The notes under the pieces were generated by a model. The model worked only from the letters and a program-made list of their open reading frames with translations. It was not told where the DNA came from and searched no databases. Positions 25,419 to 32,483 of a stretch of DNA of 32,483 nt are shown piece after piece (the first letter of the stretch is position 1; each line of letters opens with the position of its first letter). Source of the DNA: Planctomicrobium piriforme (GTDB lineage Bacteria; Planctomycetota; Planctomycetia; Planctomycetales; Planctomycetaceae); the NCBI GenBank assembly GCA_945861445.1, contig CAMAVF010000022.1:1-32483 (forward strand), given 5' to 3'. The translations under genes and the position numbers were made by a program.

Positions 25419-25489
25419 TCCGGGAACCTCATGGTGTTCTATTTACTGAAACCAGTGATCGTTAAGTAAACGCGCAGAAATAATGAAGC

Positions 25490-25584
25490 AGGCGAGCCCG
25501 GCGGCGTAAGCCCCGGGATTCCTTTCGATATCGAATTAACAGTGCGAAAGAAGAATCCGGGGGCTTACGCCGCCCGGTTCGCCT
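25490..25584. repeat. Imperfect inverted repeat (GGCGTAAGCCCC type), arms of about 40 bp
   Basis: The left arm 25490-25527 and right arm 25545-25584 are reverse complements apart from a few substitutions and small gaps, with GGCGGCGTAAGCCCC in the left arm and GGGGCTTACGCCGCC in the right. The loop is about 17 bases. It lies just past the stop of the sulfatase-TPR gene (25605, minus strand) and upstream of the helicase start, so it may also stop transcription. It is unlike the other inverted repeats in the window. Confidence 0.8.
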
Positions 25585-25604
25585 ACTCAACTTGTTGTGC
25601 GTAC

Positions 25605-27740
25605 TCACTTGTTCCGACCACCGCGATCGCGAATGGTCTTTAGCATTGCAGAGACCCGCGGATCGTTGGGTGACAGCCGCTGGGCCGTTTTCAGACGCTC
25701 GGTTGCCTTGTCAAAGTTCCCCTGCAACATCCACAACGCCCCCAATCGCAGTTGAGCGTCGAAATGATCTGGGACGATCTGAGTCACTTTCTCGAGATGC
25801 GGAATGACTTGGTCGGGGCGTTCCAGTTGATCCAGCAACGCGGCGGCACTCAGGTGAGCGTGAACGGAGTTGGCATCGTACTTCAGTGCCAGTTCATATT
25901 GCTCGAGCGCCGAATTCACGAGACCCCGGCGAGACAACGCCGAGCCCAGTTCGATATGTGCGAAGACATAGCCCGGATCCAGTTTTAAGGCCTCCTCAAA
26001 GTGCTCGACCGCCTCGTCGTCGCGGTGCAGAATGACCTGGAGTCGCCCGATGTTGTAATGCAGTTTGGCCGAATCAGGTTCCCACTCGAGAGACTTCTCG
26101 TAGTGGACTAAAGCTTCTTCAAACCGCGTCTGCGCTTCGGCGATATCACCCAGGTGGCAATGTGCCAGAGCGGATTCTGGATTGCGTGCCAGCACCTTTT
26201 TGTAAACTTCCGCGGCCTCTTGGTATTTCGTCTGACGCAAATACACATCGCCGAGCGACATCTCCGCGTACTCCAGGTCGGGTGCGGCTGCAATAATTCT
26301 TTTCAGACGCTGTTCGGCCTGATCGAACTTCCCTTCGTCCAACAGCATCCGGGCATCTTCCATGGCGTTGTAATGAGCGACCATATCCTTGATGTCGTGC
26401 AGCTTCGGGTTCACGGATAGCGCGTCGACGTTGCCGGTGTGTCCCACATATCCCAGGCTGGCCAGATTCCGCTGCTCGGCCGGCGAGAGTTTGACATCAT
26501 CTCCCTGACGCACCTTCAGCCTGCCTTCCAGATCAGCCAGTTGCTGCTCCATCTGCTGTAATTGTTCCTTCTGTTCTGTTGCCAGATTCTTCGTTTCGCC
26601 GGGATCCGCGATGACATCGTACAACTCCGCGCGCGGGCTGCGAATGTATTTCCACTGGTCCAGTATCAAGCCTCTCTGTGGCGACCAACCCGATTCCAGA
26701 AACGCGTCATTGGTCTCCGCATAGAGCGGTCGCGAGGCCCCATTCTTTCCATAAATAAGGGGCATCACGCTCCGTCCACTGAACTTCGCCGCCCCTGCTA
26801 GCGACATCCCTTCGACCAGCGTCGGGTACACATCAGCCAGCGAAATCGGCGTCGAGATCTTGAGTCCCGTGGGATACTTTCCGGGAAATGACATGATCCA
26901 CGGAACCTGCAGCGTGGAGTTGTAAAGCATCTGCCCATGCCGCCGTTCCTGGTGCTGGTCGAGGCCCTCGCCATGATCCCCCACGACGACGATCAGCGTG
27001 CGAGCACCCAACTGCTGTGTCTCCACGAACTTCACCAGCCGACCCACTTGAGCATCCACATAAGCAATTTCGGCGTCGTAGGGGCGACCGAGAAACTGCT
27101 TGCCGAATTGGTCGGGGTGATCCAGATAGGGAGTATGCGGATCATACAAATGGACCCAGCAAAAGAAGGGACGTTCCGTTCGACCCGCCAACCAGTCGAG
27201 CGCCCGATCGACGACGATCTTACCTTCGCGGTTGCGATGCAGGGCCTCGTCGGCCGGAGCGGTGCCCGTCAGATCATCATCATAGGTTTGAAATCCGCGT
27301 TCCAGGCCGAACTTCGAGTCCAGCACAAACGACGCGATAAATGCCCCCGTCTCATAGCCCCGTTTCACAAACGCTTCAGCGAGCGTCGGCAGATCGTCGC
27401 TGAGACTGTTTTTCCCATTGGTGCGGATCCCGTGCTCGGGCGGATAGAGTCCGGTAAACATCGACGAATGGGACGGCAGCGTCAGCGGTATCGGCGCATA
27501 AGCACGCTCGAACAACACACCGCGTTGGGCCAATCCATCCAGCACGGGAGTCAGCGCCGGCTTGTATCCATAACAACCAATGCGATCGGAACGGGTGGTG
27601 TCCAGCGTGACAAAAATGACATTCCAACGTGGCCGTTGACTCCAGCGAACGGCCAAGAACACCCCCACAGCGGCGAAGCACAGGAAAACGGCAGCCGCGA
27701 TCCGGGACCGCCGAGAAGCAAACAACTGACGCACACGCAT
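25605..27740 (-). CDS. Membrane-anchored sulfatase-like hydrolase with TPR repeats
   Basis: This 711-residue protein has one N-terminal transmembrane helix (about 13-31), an alkaline-phosphatase-superfamily sulfatase-like domain (about 38-400) and six to seven TPRs (about 450-705; for example YAEMSLGDVYLRQTKYQEAA). Metal-site segments are present: NVIFVTLDTTRSDRIG and VVVGDHGEGLDQH. The nucleophile site, CxPSR in true sulfatases, reads TLPSH (87-91), so the Cys that matures to formylglycine is replaced by Thr. Such Thr- or Ser-type members occur among phosphoester transferases or hydrolases, so sulfatase activity is doubtful. The TPR part probably binds a partner. Position outside the cytoplasm is inferred from the helix. 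Start 27740 has only a weak upstream site. It is a stand-alone gene. Confidence 0.9.
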   Translation of the reverse strand: MRVRQLFASRRSRIAAAVFLCFAAVGVFLAVRWSQRPRWNVIFVTLDTTRSDRIGCYGYKPALTPVLDGLAQRGVLFERAYAPIPLTLPSHSSMFTGLYPPEHGIRTNGKNSLSDDLPTLAEAFVKRGYETGAFIASFVLDSKFGLERGFQTYDDDLTGTAPADEALHRNREGKIVVDRALDWLAGRTERPFFCWVHLYDPHTPYLDHPDQFGKQFLGRPYDAEIAYVDAQVGRLVKFVETQQLGARTLIVVVGDHGEGLDQHQERRHGQMLYNSTLQVPWIMSFPGKYPTGLKISTPISLADVYPTLVEGMSLAGAAKFSGRSVMPLIYGKNGASRPLYAETNDAFLESGWSPQRGLILDQWKYIRSPRAELYDVIADPGETKNLATEQKEQLQQMEQQLADLEGRLKVRQGDDVKLSPAEQRNLASLGYVGHTGNVDALSVNPKLHDIKDMVAHYNAMEDARMLLDEGKFDQAEQRLKRIIAAAPDLEYAEMSLGDVYLRQTKYQEAAEVYKKVLARNPESALAHCHLGDIAEAQTRFEEALVHYEKSLEWEPDSAKLHYNIGRLQVILHRDDEAVEHFEEALKLDPGYVFAHIELGSALSRRGLVNSALEQYELALKYDANSVHAHLSAAALLDQLERPDQVIPHLEKVTQIVPDHFDAQLRLGALWMLQGNFDKATERLKTAQRLSPNDPRVSAMLKTIRDRGGRNK

Positions 27741-28173
27741 GTTAAGAAGTCTCGTGACGATAATTCAGGCGAGAGAAAGAGATTCCGACATCCCATCTTA
27801 CCGCCGAGCCGAAGCGAGTACAGCTTACAGAACGCAGGCAGAGGACCCGCGCCGAAATCCGGTGCGCTCTTTGAATTCAACATCCGACGCTGGCGTCGGC
27901 TGCAGGGATGGTGAACTTTAGAAATTCCTGCCCTGTGGGCATTGTCTGGCCGACTTCGGCGGCACAAATCCCGCACATTGGTGGGTCAACGCAAAATTCT
28001 CAATCGGACTTCTCGCGTTCGCCGATAGCTGAGGGGACGTTCCGCAGACGTCCAGCCAACCCTTCCGTTAATCGGAGCCCGGTGTTCCAGTCGATGAATG
28101 GAATCGGCTGGCACGGAATGACTGGGGCGCGTCAGGCTAACGAAACTTTTTGCGCTGACAGAGAATCTTCACC
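27741..28173. other. Gene-poor region upstream of the sulfatase-TPR gene
   Basis: This 433-base gap separates divergent genes and so holds the promoters for both. I see one small perfect hairpin, GGACGT/ACGTCC with a seven-base loop, at about 28035-28053. Open frames here are short and lack ribosome-binding sites. No promoter boxes were assigned. Confidence 0.35.
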
Positions 28174-28437
28174 ATGTTGCTGAGCCGTATCTTTTCGCTG
28201 CTGTTGGGCACGACTTTGTTCGTGATGATCTGGTCGATGCAGGACGGCAACCATGCTCTGCACGCCCGGGGAACGCTGAACATCGTCCCGCAGCGGCTCG
28301 AAATCCAGCCCGAATCAGGGCCCTCGCCCGCAGCCACGAAGCCGCCGCTCCACGTGACTTCAGTCGCGGTTTCCGCTTCCGATTCTGCCCTGTGGATGTT
28401 CGCCAACGAACCCACCGAGCGGATCGCGGAAAGATAG
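28174..28437 (+). CDS. Small membrane or secreted protein, hypothetical
   Basis: This frame encodes 87 residues beginning with a hydrophobic segment (LLSRIFSLLLGTTLFVMIWS) that can serve as a membrane anchor or signal, followed by a Pro- and Ser-containing tail. GC-rich third codon positions match real genes nearby, and it ends 18 bases before the stop of the convergent GlcG-like gene. No strong ribosome-binding site precedes ATG 28174. I recognise no family. It is kept because its codon use and N-terminal hydrophobic segment look genuine, but it may be spurious. Confidence 0.45.
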   Translation: MLLSRIFSLLLGTTLFVMIWSMQDGNHALHARGTLNIVPQRLEIQPESGPSPAATKPPLHVTSVAVSASDSALWMFANEPTERIAER

Positions 28438-28455
28438 GGTTGAAGTTGTCGGTTG

Positions 28456-29010
28456 TTACTTGGCAGTTAGCCTGTCCATCAAGCCTTGAATCCCGGCCTT
28501 CGCGACTTCGGCGTCTTGCTCACCGGTGCCTCCGCCAATTCCCACCGCGCCGATCACCTGGCCGTCGACCACGATCGGCACGCCCCCTTTCAGAGTCGTC
28601 AATTTGCCACCGCTGGCCTGGGCGGCGTTCTGCAGACTGAGGCTCAACAACACGTCGGGCTCGGCCTTGGGGAGTGGGCCTGTCTCCTGGCGGAAGGTGG
28701 CCGCAGTGGTGGCCTTGGTCAGGGCCGTGTAACCGCTGGCGGGCCGGGCTCCGTCCATTCGGGCGAAGGCCAGCAGATGGCCGCCGTCATCGACCACCGC
28801 GATATTCAGTTTCAACTTCATCGCGTCTGCCTGCACTCGCGCCTGGGCAATGATTAACTCGGCGCCGGCAAGATTGAGTTGGACCCGATTGCGGGTGACG
28901 ACAGGTGAAGGTTCTGCGGCGGGCTTGTCCTGAGCCGTCGATGGGAACTGGTGGCTTGCCAGTGTCAGCGTGCCGATGGCAAACAGTCCGAGTGTGCGAA
29001 GTCGAGTCAT
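28456..29010 (-). CDS. Exported GlcG/HbpS-like haem-binding family protein
   Basis: This 184-residue protein has a signal peptide (LGLFAIGTLTLASHQF, cleavage near STAQ) and one GlcG/HbpS (DUF336) domain: LAGAELIIAQARVQADAMKLKLNIAVVDDGGHLLAFARMDGARPASGYTA and the Gly-rich end GGVPIVVDGQVIGAVGIGGGTGEQDAEVAKAGI. Members elsewhere bind haem or related cofactors, but a function cannot be fixed from sequence. GAGG lies five bases before ATG 29010. The gene diverges from the PSD1 cytochrome gene starting at 29134, with only 123 bases between. An exported haem-linked protein next to a cytochrome operon is suggestive, not proof of a link. Confidence 0.93.
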   Translation of the reverse strand: MTRLRTLGLFAIGTLTLASHQFPSTAQDKPAAEPSPVVTRNRVQLNLAGAELIIAQARVQADAMKLKLNIAVVDDGGHLLAFARMDGARPASGYTALTKATTAATFRQETGPLPKAEPDVLLSLSLQNAAQASGGKLTTLKGGVPIVVDGQVIGAVGIGGGTGEQDAEVAKAGIQGLMDRLTAK

Positions 29011-29133
29011 GGGAACCTCACGTTAAGAATGCGTTGATTGGTCGTAATAAAAAAAGGGGCCGGGGGGCACGGCCAGCTGTGCTGCATTAGAACAAGTCTG
29101 GTGAAAGCGAGGCAATTCAGTCATGATACTCGT

Positions 29134-32043
29134 ATGAATCGAATCTCGTTGTGCGCGATCGCTCTCTTTGCCGGACTGACGCCCTGTGGGGCCGAGGAAC
29201 CGGTTCGCGCGCCGGTCCCGCTGACGGCTGCCCAAACCGATTTCTTTGAGAAGAAGATCCGGCCGATCTTCGTCAAACACTGTTATCAGTGCCACTCTCA
29301 AGCAGCCAAGGCTGCGAATCAATTAAAGGCGGGTCTGCTGCTTGACAGCCGTCCGGGTTTGCTGGCGGGAGGCGACAGCGGGCCGGCGCTGGATTCCGAC
29401 GCGCCGGCAGATTCATTGCTGCTGGAAGCTTTGCGTTACGAGACATTTAAGATGCCTCCGCAGGGCAAGTTGCCCGCCAATGTGATCGCCGACTTTGAAG
29501 CGTGGGTAAAGATGGGTGCTCCCGATCCGCGCGACGGACTCACGCCGCCCAAACCCCCCGCGATTGATGTCGCAGCGGGACGAAACCATTGGTCCTACCG
29601 GCCGCTGCAAGCTCCGCAGATACCAGAAGTCCGTGATGGTCGGTGGCCGGCGGGTGGCATCGATCGATTCATCCTGTCGGCACTGGAAGCAAAAGGTTTG
29701 GCACCCGTCGCCGATGCCGACCAGAGTACGTTGATCCGCCGCATCTACTATGACTTGATCGGACTCCCGCCGACTCCCGAGGATATCGATGCGTTTGTCG
29801 ATGATTCACGGCCCGAGGCCTATGAATTGCTGGTAGATCGGTTGCTGGGTTCGCCGCAGTTTGGAGAACGCTGGGGACGACACTGGTTGGACGTGGTGCG
29901 GTTCGGGGAATCGCTGACGCTGCGCGGGTTCATCCTGCCTGAGGCCTGGCGGTATCGGGACTATGTCATCGACCAGTTCAATGCCGATCGGCCGTATGAC
30001 CGATTCCTGCAGGAACAAGTTGCCGGAGATTTGTTGCCCTCCACCAGTCTCGAGCAGAAGCGCCGGCAATCAGTCGCCACGAGCTTTCTGATACTCGGCA
30101 ACACCAATCTGGAAGAGCAGGACAAAGCGCAACTGGAAATGGATGTAGTCGACGAGCAGCTCGATGTGATCACGAAGGGATTCCTCGCCCAGACCGTCAC
30201 GTGTGCCCGGTGCCATGATCACAAATTCGACCCCATCCCGACTCGGGATTACTACGCCCTGGCCGGCATCCTGCGCAATTCGCAGACGTTGGAGCATGCC
30301 AATATCTCGAAATGGTTTGAATTCCCGTTACCTGCCGATGACGACTCAGAACGCCTATTCAATGAGCAAGCTGCGGTGATTGCGAAGCTGCAGGGGGAAA
30401 TGGATCGAGCCAAACGTGAGGTCGAGCGTTTGACGGCCGCTGTGGGCGGAAAGAACCCCGGCACGGAAGTCGTGGCTGCGAAGGACCTGCCGGGAATCGT
30501 GGTCGATGATGCGCAGTCTGAAAAGGTCGGCGAATGGAAGTCTTCGGTCTCGGTGAAACCCTACATCGGCAGCGGTTACGTCCACGACATGAACGTCGGA
30601 AAGGGGATGAAGACGCTGACCTTTCGGCCCGAACTGCAGAAAACTGGCACTTATGAAGTGCGTCTGGCCTATACGCCGGGAGAAAATCGCGACCGGGAAG
30701 CGCCCGTGACGATCATCAGTGCGGACGGCGAAAAAACGGTCAAAGTCAATCAACAACTGCCACCCCCCGTCGAGGGCCGATTTTTCTCGCTGGGTCAGTT
30801 CAAATTCGAACAGAACGGACCGGCATCCGTGATCGTCTCCAATACCGGCACGACGGGTCACGTGATCGCAGATGCCGTGCAGTTTTTGCCGACCGATGCG
30901 GTTGGCGTCACCGCGACGCCGGCTTCAACGCCGGCCGACGAGAACGACCCGCAGGTTCAGCAAGCAGAGCGTGAGCTTCAGGAGCACGCTGCCCGCGTCA
31001 AAAGTTTGGATAAGGAACTGCAGCCATTGCTCGCCCAGTTGGCGCAACGGCCGAAATTCATGTCGGTCAAGGAGCGGAAGAAGCCCGGGGACTGTCCCAT
31101 TCATATTCGAGGGACGGTTCACAACCTGGGAGCGATTGCACCGCGTGGATTTCTCAGCGTGGTGACGCCGGGACCGGCCCCCGCGTTTCCGGCAGATCAA
31201 AGCGGTCGCCGGGAACTCGGCGAGTGGTTAGCACGCCCTGAAAATCCGCTGCCGCCGAGGGTCATGGCCAATCGGGTCTGGCATTGGTTGCTGGGCAGCG
31301 GACTCGTGCGCACGGTCGACAACTTTGGAACGACTGGCGAGACTCCCTCCGATCCGGAATTGCTGGACCATCTGGCAACGCAATTCATCGCGGAGGGTTG
31401 GTCGACGAAGTCGCTCATTCGACAAATCGTGCTGTCTCGCACGTATCGCTTGTCATCAGTCGCGTCACCGCAGTTGGGGAAAGCCGACCCGGAGAATCGC
31501 CTGTTCGGCCATGCCAATCGCCGTCGGCAGGATGCGGAATGCCTGCTGGATGCCATGCTGTCTGCGGGCGGAAATCTCGATCTTCAAGCGGGTGGCTTTA
31601 CCGTGCGGCCTGGGACGACCGCCGATTACGGTTATCAAGCGACTCTCAACCGCCGGGCCGTTTATTGGCCGGTACTGCGGGGGTCTCTACCGGAGTTATT
31701 TGAAGTCTTCGATTTCCCCGACCCCAGCATGGTCTTCGGCCGCCGCAACACCAGCACCGTTGCGCCGCAGGCCCTGTTCTTGATGAATAGTCCGATCGTG
31801 GAAGCCCAATCACGCCTCGCGGCCGTTCGACTGCTGAAAGAGGTGCCCGATGACGACGCGCGCCGGGTTGAACTGGTCTTTCGACGCTTGCTGGGCCGAT
31901 TTCCGTCTGCCGCTGAGCGCACGACGGCTTTACAATATGTGCAGTCCTCAGCGACCGCGGCCGATTTCAAACAGCAGTCGTTGCGTTGGGGCCAATTGGT
32001 GCAGGCGTTGACGGGCAGCGTTGATTTTCGATACGTGAACTAA
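29134..32043 (+). CDS. PSD1/DUF1549/DUF1553 planctomycete cytochrome protein with a golvesin/Xly-CBD-like insert
   Basis: This 969-residue exported protein starts with a signal peptide (LCAIALFAGLTPCGA) and a PSCyt1-type cytochrome domain with CYQCH at 50-54. DUF1549 follows (DRFILSALEAKGLAP, RRIYYDLIGLPPTPED, FGERWGRHWLDVVRF), then CARCHDHKFDPIPTRDYY at about 357. Residues about 453-587 form a separate domain (TGTYEVRLAYTPGENRDREAPVTI, KVNQQL, FSLGQFKFEQNGPASVIVSN, HVIADAVQFLP) whose pattern is that of the golvesin/xanthan-lyase carbohydrate-binding-like family. Heptad-rich segments flank it. DUF1553 completes the chain (MANRVWHWLLGSGLVRTVDNFG, RQIVLSRTYRLSS). Start 29134 is preferred to an upstream ATG because the signal peptide begins there. 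A DUF1501 gene follows after 34 bases. Its substrate is unknown. Confidence 0.94.
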   Translation: MNRISLCAIALFAGLTPCGAEEPVRAPVPLTAAQTDFFEKKIRPIFVKHCYQCHSQAAKAANQLKAGLLLDSRPGLLAGGDSGPALDSDAPADSLLLEALRYETFKMPPQGKLPANVIADFEAWVKMGAPDPRDGLTPPKPPAIDVAAGRNHWSYRPLQAPQIPEVRDGRWPAGGIDRFILSALEAKGLAPVADADQSTLIRRIYYDLIGLPPTPEDIDAFVDDSRPEAYELLVDRLLGSPQFGERWGRHWLDVVRFGESLTLRGFILPEAWRYRDYVIDQFNADRPYDRFLQEQVAGDLLPSTSLEQKRRQSVATSFLILGNTNLEEQDKAQLEMDVVDEQLDVITKGFLAQTVTCARCHDHKFDPIPTRDYYALAGILRNSQTLEHANISKWFEFPLPADDDSERLFNEQAAVIAKLQGEMDRAKREVERLTAAVGGKNPGTEVVAAKDLPGIVVDDAQSEKVGEWKSSVSVKPYIGSGYVHDMNVGKGMKTLTFRPELQKTGTYEVRLAYTPGENRDREAPVTIISADGEKTVKVNQQLPPPVEGRFFSLGQFKFEQNGPASVIVSNTGTTGHVIADAVQFLPTDAVGVTATPASTPADENDPQVQQAERELQEHAARVKSLDKELQPLLAQLAQRPKFMSVKERKKPGDCPIHIRGTVHNLGAIAPRGFLSVVTPGPAPAFPADQSGRRELGEWLARPENPLPPRVMANRVWHWLLGSGLVRTVDNFGTTGETPSDPELLDHLATQFIAEGWSTKSLIRQIVLSRTYRLSSVASPQLGKADPENRLFGHANRRRQDAECLLDAMLSAGGNLDLQAGGFTVRPGTTADYGYQATLNRRAVYWPVLRGSLPELFEVFDFPDPSMVFGRRNTSTVAPQALFLMNSPIVEAQSRLAAVRLLKEVPDDDARRVELVFRRLLGRFPSAAERTTALQYVQSSATAADFKQQSLRWGQLVQALTGSVDFRYVN

Positions 32044-32077
32044 CGAATCACCCCCGAGCGCCCGAGAGGCTTTCCCT

Positions 32078-32483
32078 ATGTTCTCAGATGCCAACTGCAA
32101 TCGTCGCCAGGTTCTGCAGGCTGCGGCCTGTGGGTTCGGGTCGCTCGCGGTCGCCGGACTTGCTCAAGCTGCCGCTGCGAACGACGATCCGTTGGCCCCC
32201 AGAACGCCGCATTTTGCCCCCCGCGCCAAGCGGATCATCTTCCTGTTCATGCAGGGGGGACCCAGCCACGTCGATTCGTTCGACTACAAGCCGCTGCTCG
32301 ATGAGCAAGACGGCAAGATGATGACGTTCGCCGACGATCGCGCGTTCGCCAATCTCGGCAAGAAGGATCTGTCGCAACGGGTCATGAAACCCCTGTGGAA
32401 GTTCCAGCAGCAGGGAGCCTGCGGCAAATGGGTTTCCAATCTCTTTCCCGAGATCAACAAGCACGTCGATGACTTGTGCTTCA
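32078..32483 (+). CDS. DUF1501 family protein, N-terminal part (runs off the window)
   Basis: From ATG 32078 to the window end, 135 residues are open. A leader with twin arginines (CNRRQVLQAAACGFGSLAVAGLA) suggests Tat export. The family mark FLFMQGGPSHVDSFDYKP at about 55-72 identifies DUF1501, and the chain continues through WKFQQQGACGKWVSNLFPEI, typical of the first third of these proteins. GAGAGG lies eight bases before the start, and the gap to the PSD1 stop is 34 bases, so the two genes form an operon as at 9870-14384. The remaining two-thirds lie outside. Confidence 0.93.
   Translation, partial: MFSDANCNRRQVLQAAACGFGSLAVAGLAQAAAANDDPLAPRTPHFAPRAKRIIFLFMQGGPSHVDSFDYKPLLDEQDGKMMTFADDRAFANLGKKDLSQRVMKPLWKFQQQGACGKWVSNLFPEINKHVDDLCF

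Noticed and set aside
26937-27914. Plus-strand open frame of 325 codons over the sulfatase-like gene
   Set aside because: Antisense to LDTTRSDR and DHGEG motifs; it looks like a codon-bias shadow.
28101-28125. Sigma-54-like TGGCACG motif
   Set aside because: The expected TTGC element at the right spacing is missing.
27908-28183. Short plus-strand frame before the small membrane protein
   Set aside because: No ribosome-binding site, low-information composition, and it overlaps the start of the better candidate.

Overview
The window looks like a chromosomal segment of a planctomycete, probably class Planctomycetia. That rests on co-occurring family signatures: two cytochrome/DUF1549/DUF1553 (PSD1) proteins, three DUF1501 proteins, a DUF1559 prepilin-like protein with an H-X9-DG C-terminal motif, a large secreted WD40 protein, and several intergenic inverted repeats. 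Genus cannot be fixed from the sequence alone. There is no rRNA, tRNA, CRISPR array, transposase or phage gene. Base composition looks even, so most of this reads as ordinary chromosome rather than an island.

Layout. 1-625: tail of a membrane protein gene, a hairpin-forming repeat array, then fdxA (7Fe ferredoxin, minus strand) with a textbook terminator. 1041-3922: a small zinc-ribbon protein followed by a UvrA-family paralogue with a shortened first insertion region. A 30-bp perfect palindrome (3933-3998) separates it from the convergent WD40 gene. 4030-16707: six consecutive minus-strand genes; in transcription order they are an HDOD/degenerate-GGDEF regulator, a PSD1 cytochrome protein with its DUF1501 partner, a DUF1559 pseudopilin-like protein, a second DUF1501 protein, and a 21-blade WD40 protein. 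17045-17515: a secreted protein with 23 cysteines. 18119-23505, plus strand: dihydropteroate synthase (folP), a Tat-exported sugar isomerase-like protein, a YciE/DUF892 ferritin-like protein with a terminator-like hairpin just before its ribosome-binding site, and a SulP transporter fused to a beta-carbonic anhydrase. 23517-27740, minus strand: a UPF1/DNA2-like SF1 helicase and a membrane-anchored sulfatase-like hydrolase with TPRs. 28174-32483: a small membrane protein, an exported GlcG/HbpS-like protein, and a second PSD1-DUF1501 pair that runs off the window end.

How the genes may work together. The recurring theme is the planctomycete cell-envelope toolkit. Two PSD1-DUF1501 cassettes encode exported c-type cytochrome proteins, each with a tightly linked DUF1501 partner. 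Their PSD1 proteins carry different carbohydrate-binding-like inserts at the same position (jelly-roll/LamG-like versus golvesin/Xly-CBD-like). I infer that each cassette is directed at a different polymer; the biochemical role of these families is not established. The SulP-carbonic anhydrase fusion suggests bicarbonate handling. fdxA, folP, uvrA and the helicase are housekeeping or repair genes with no evident tie to the envelope genes. I do not see a clear new defence or mobile system. The best leads are the paired cassettes with swapped inserts, the UvrA paralogue, the CCCAT hairpin family, and the possible attenuator before the YciE gene.
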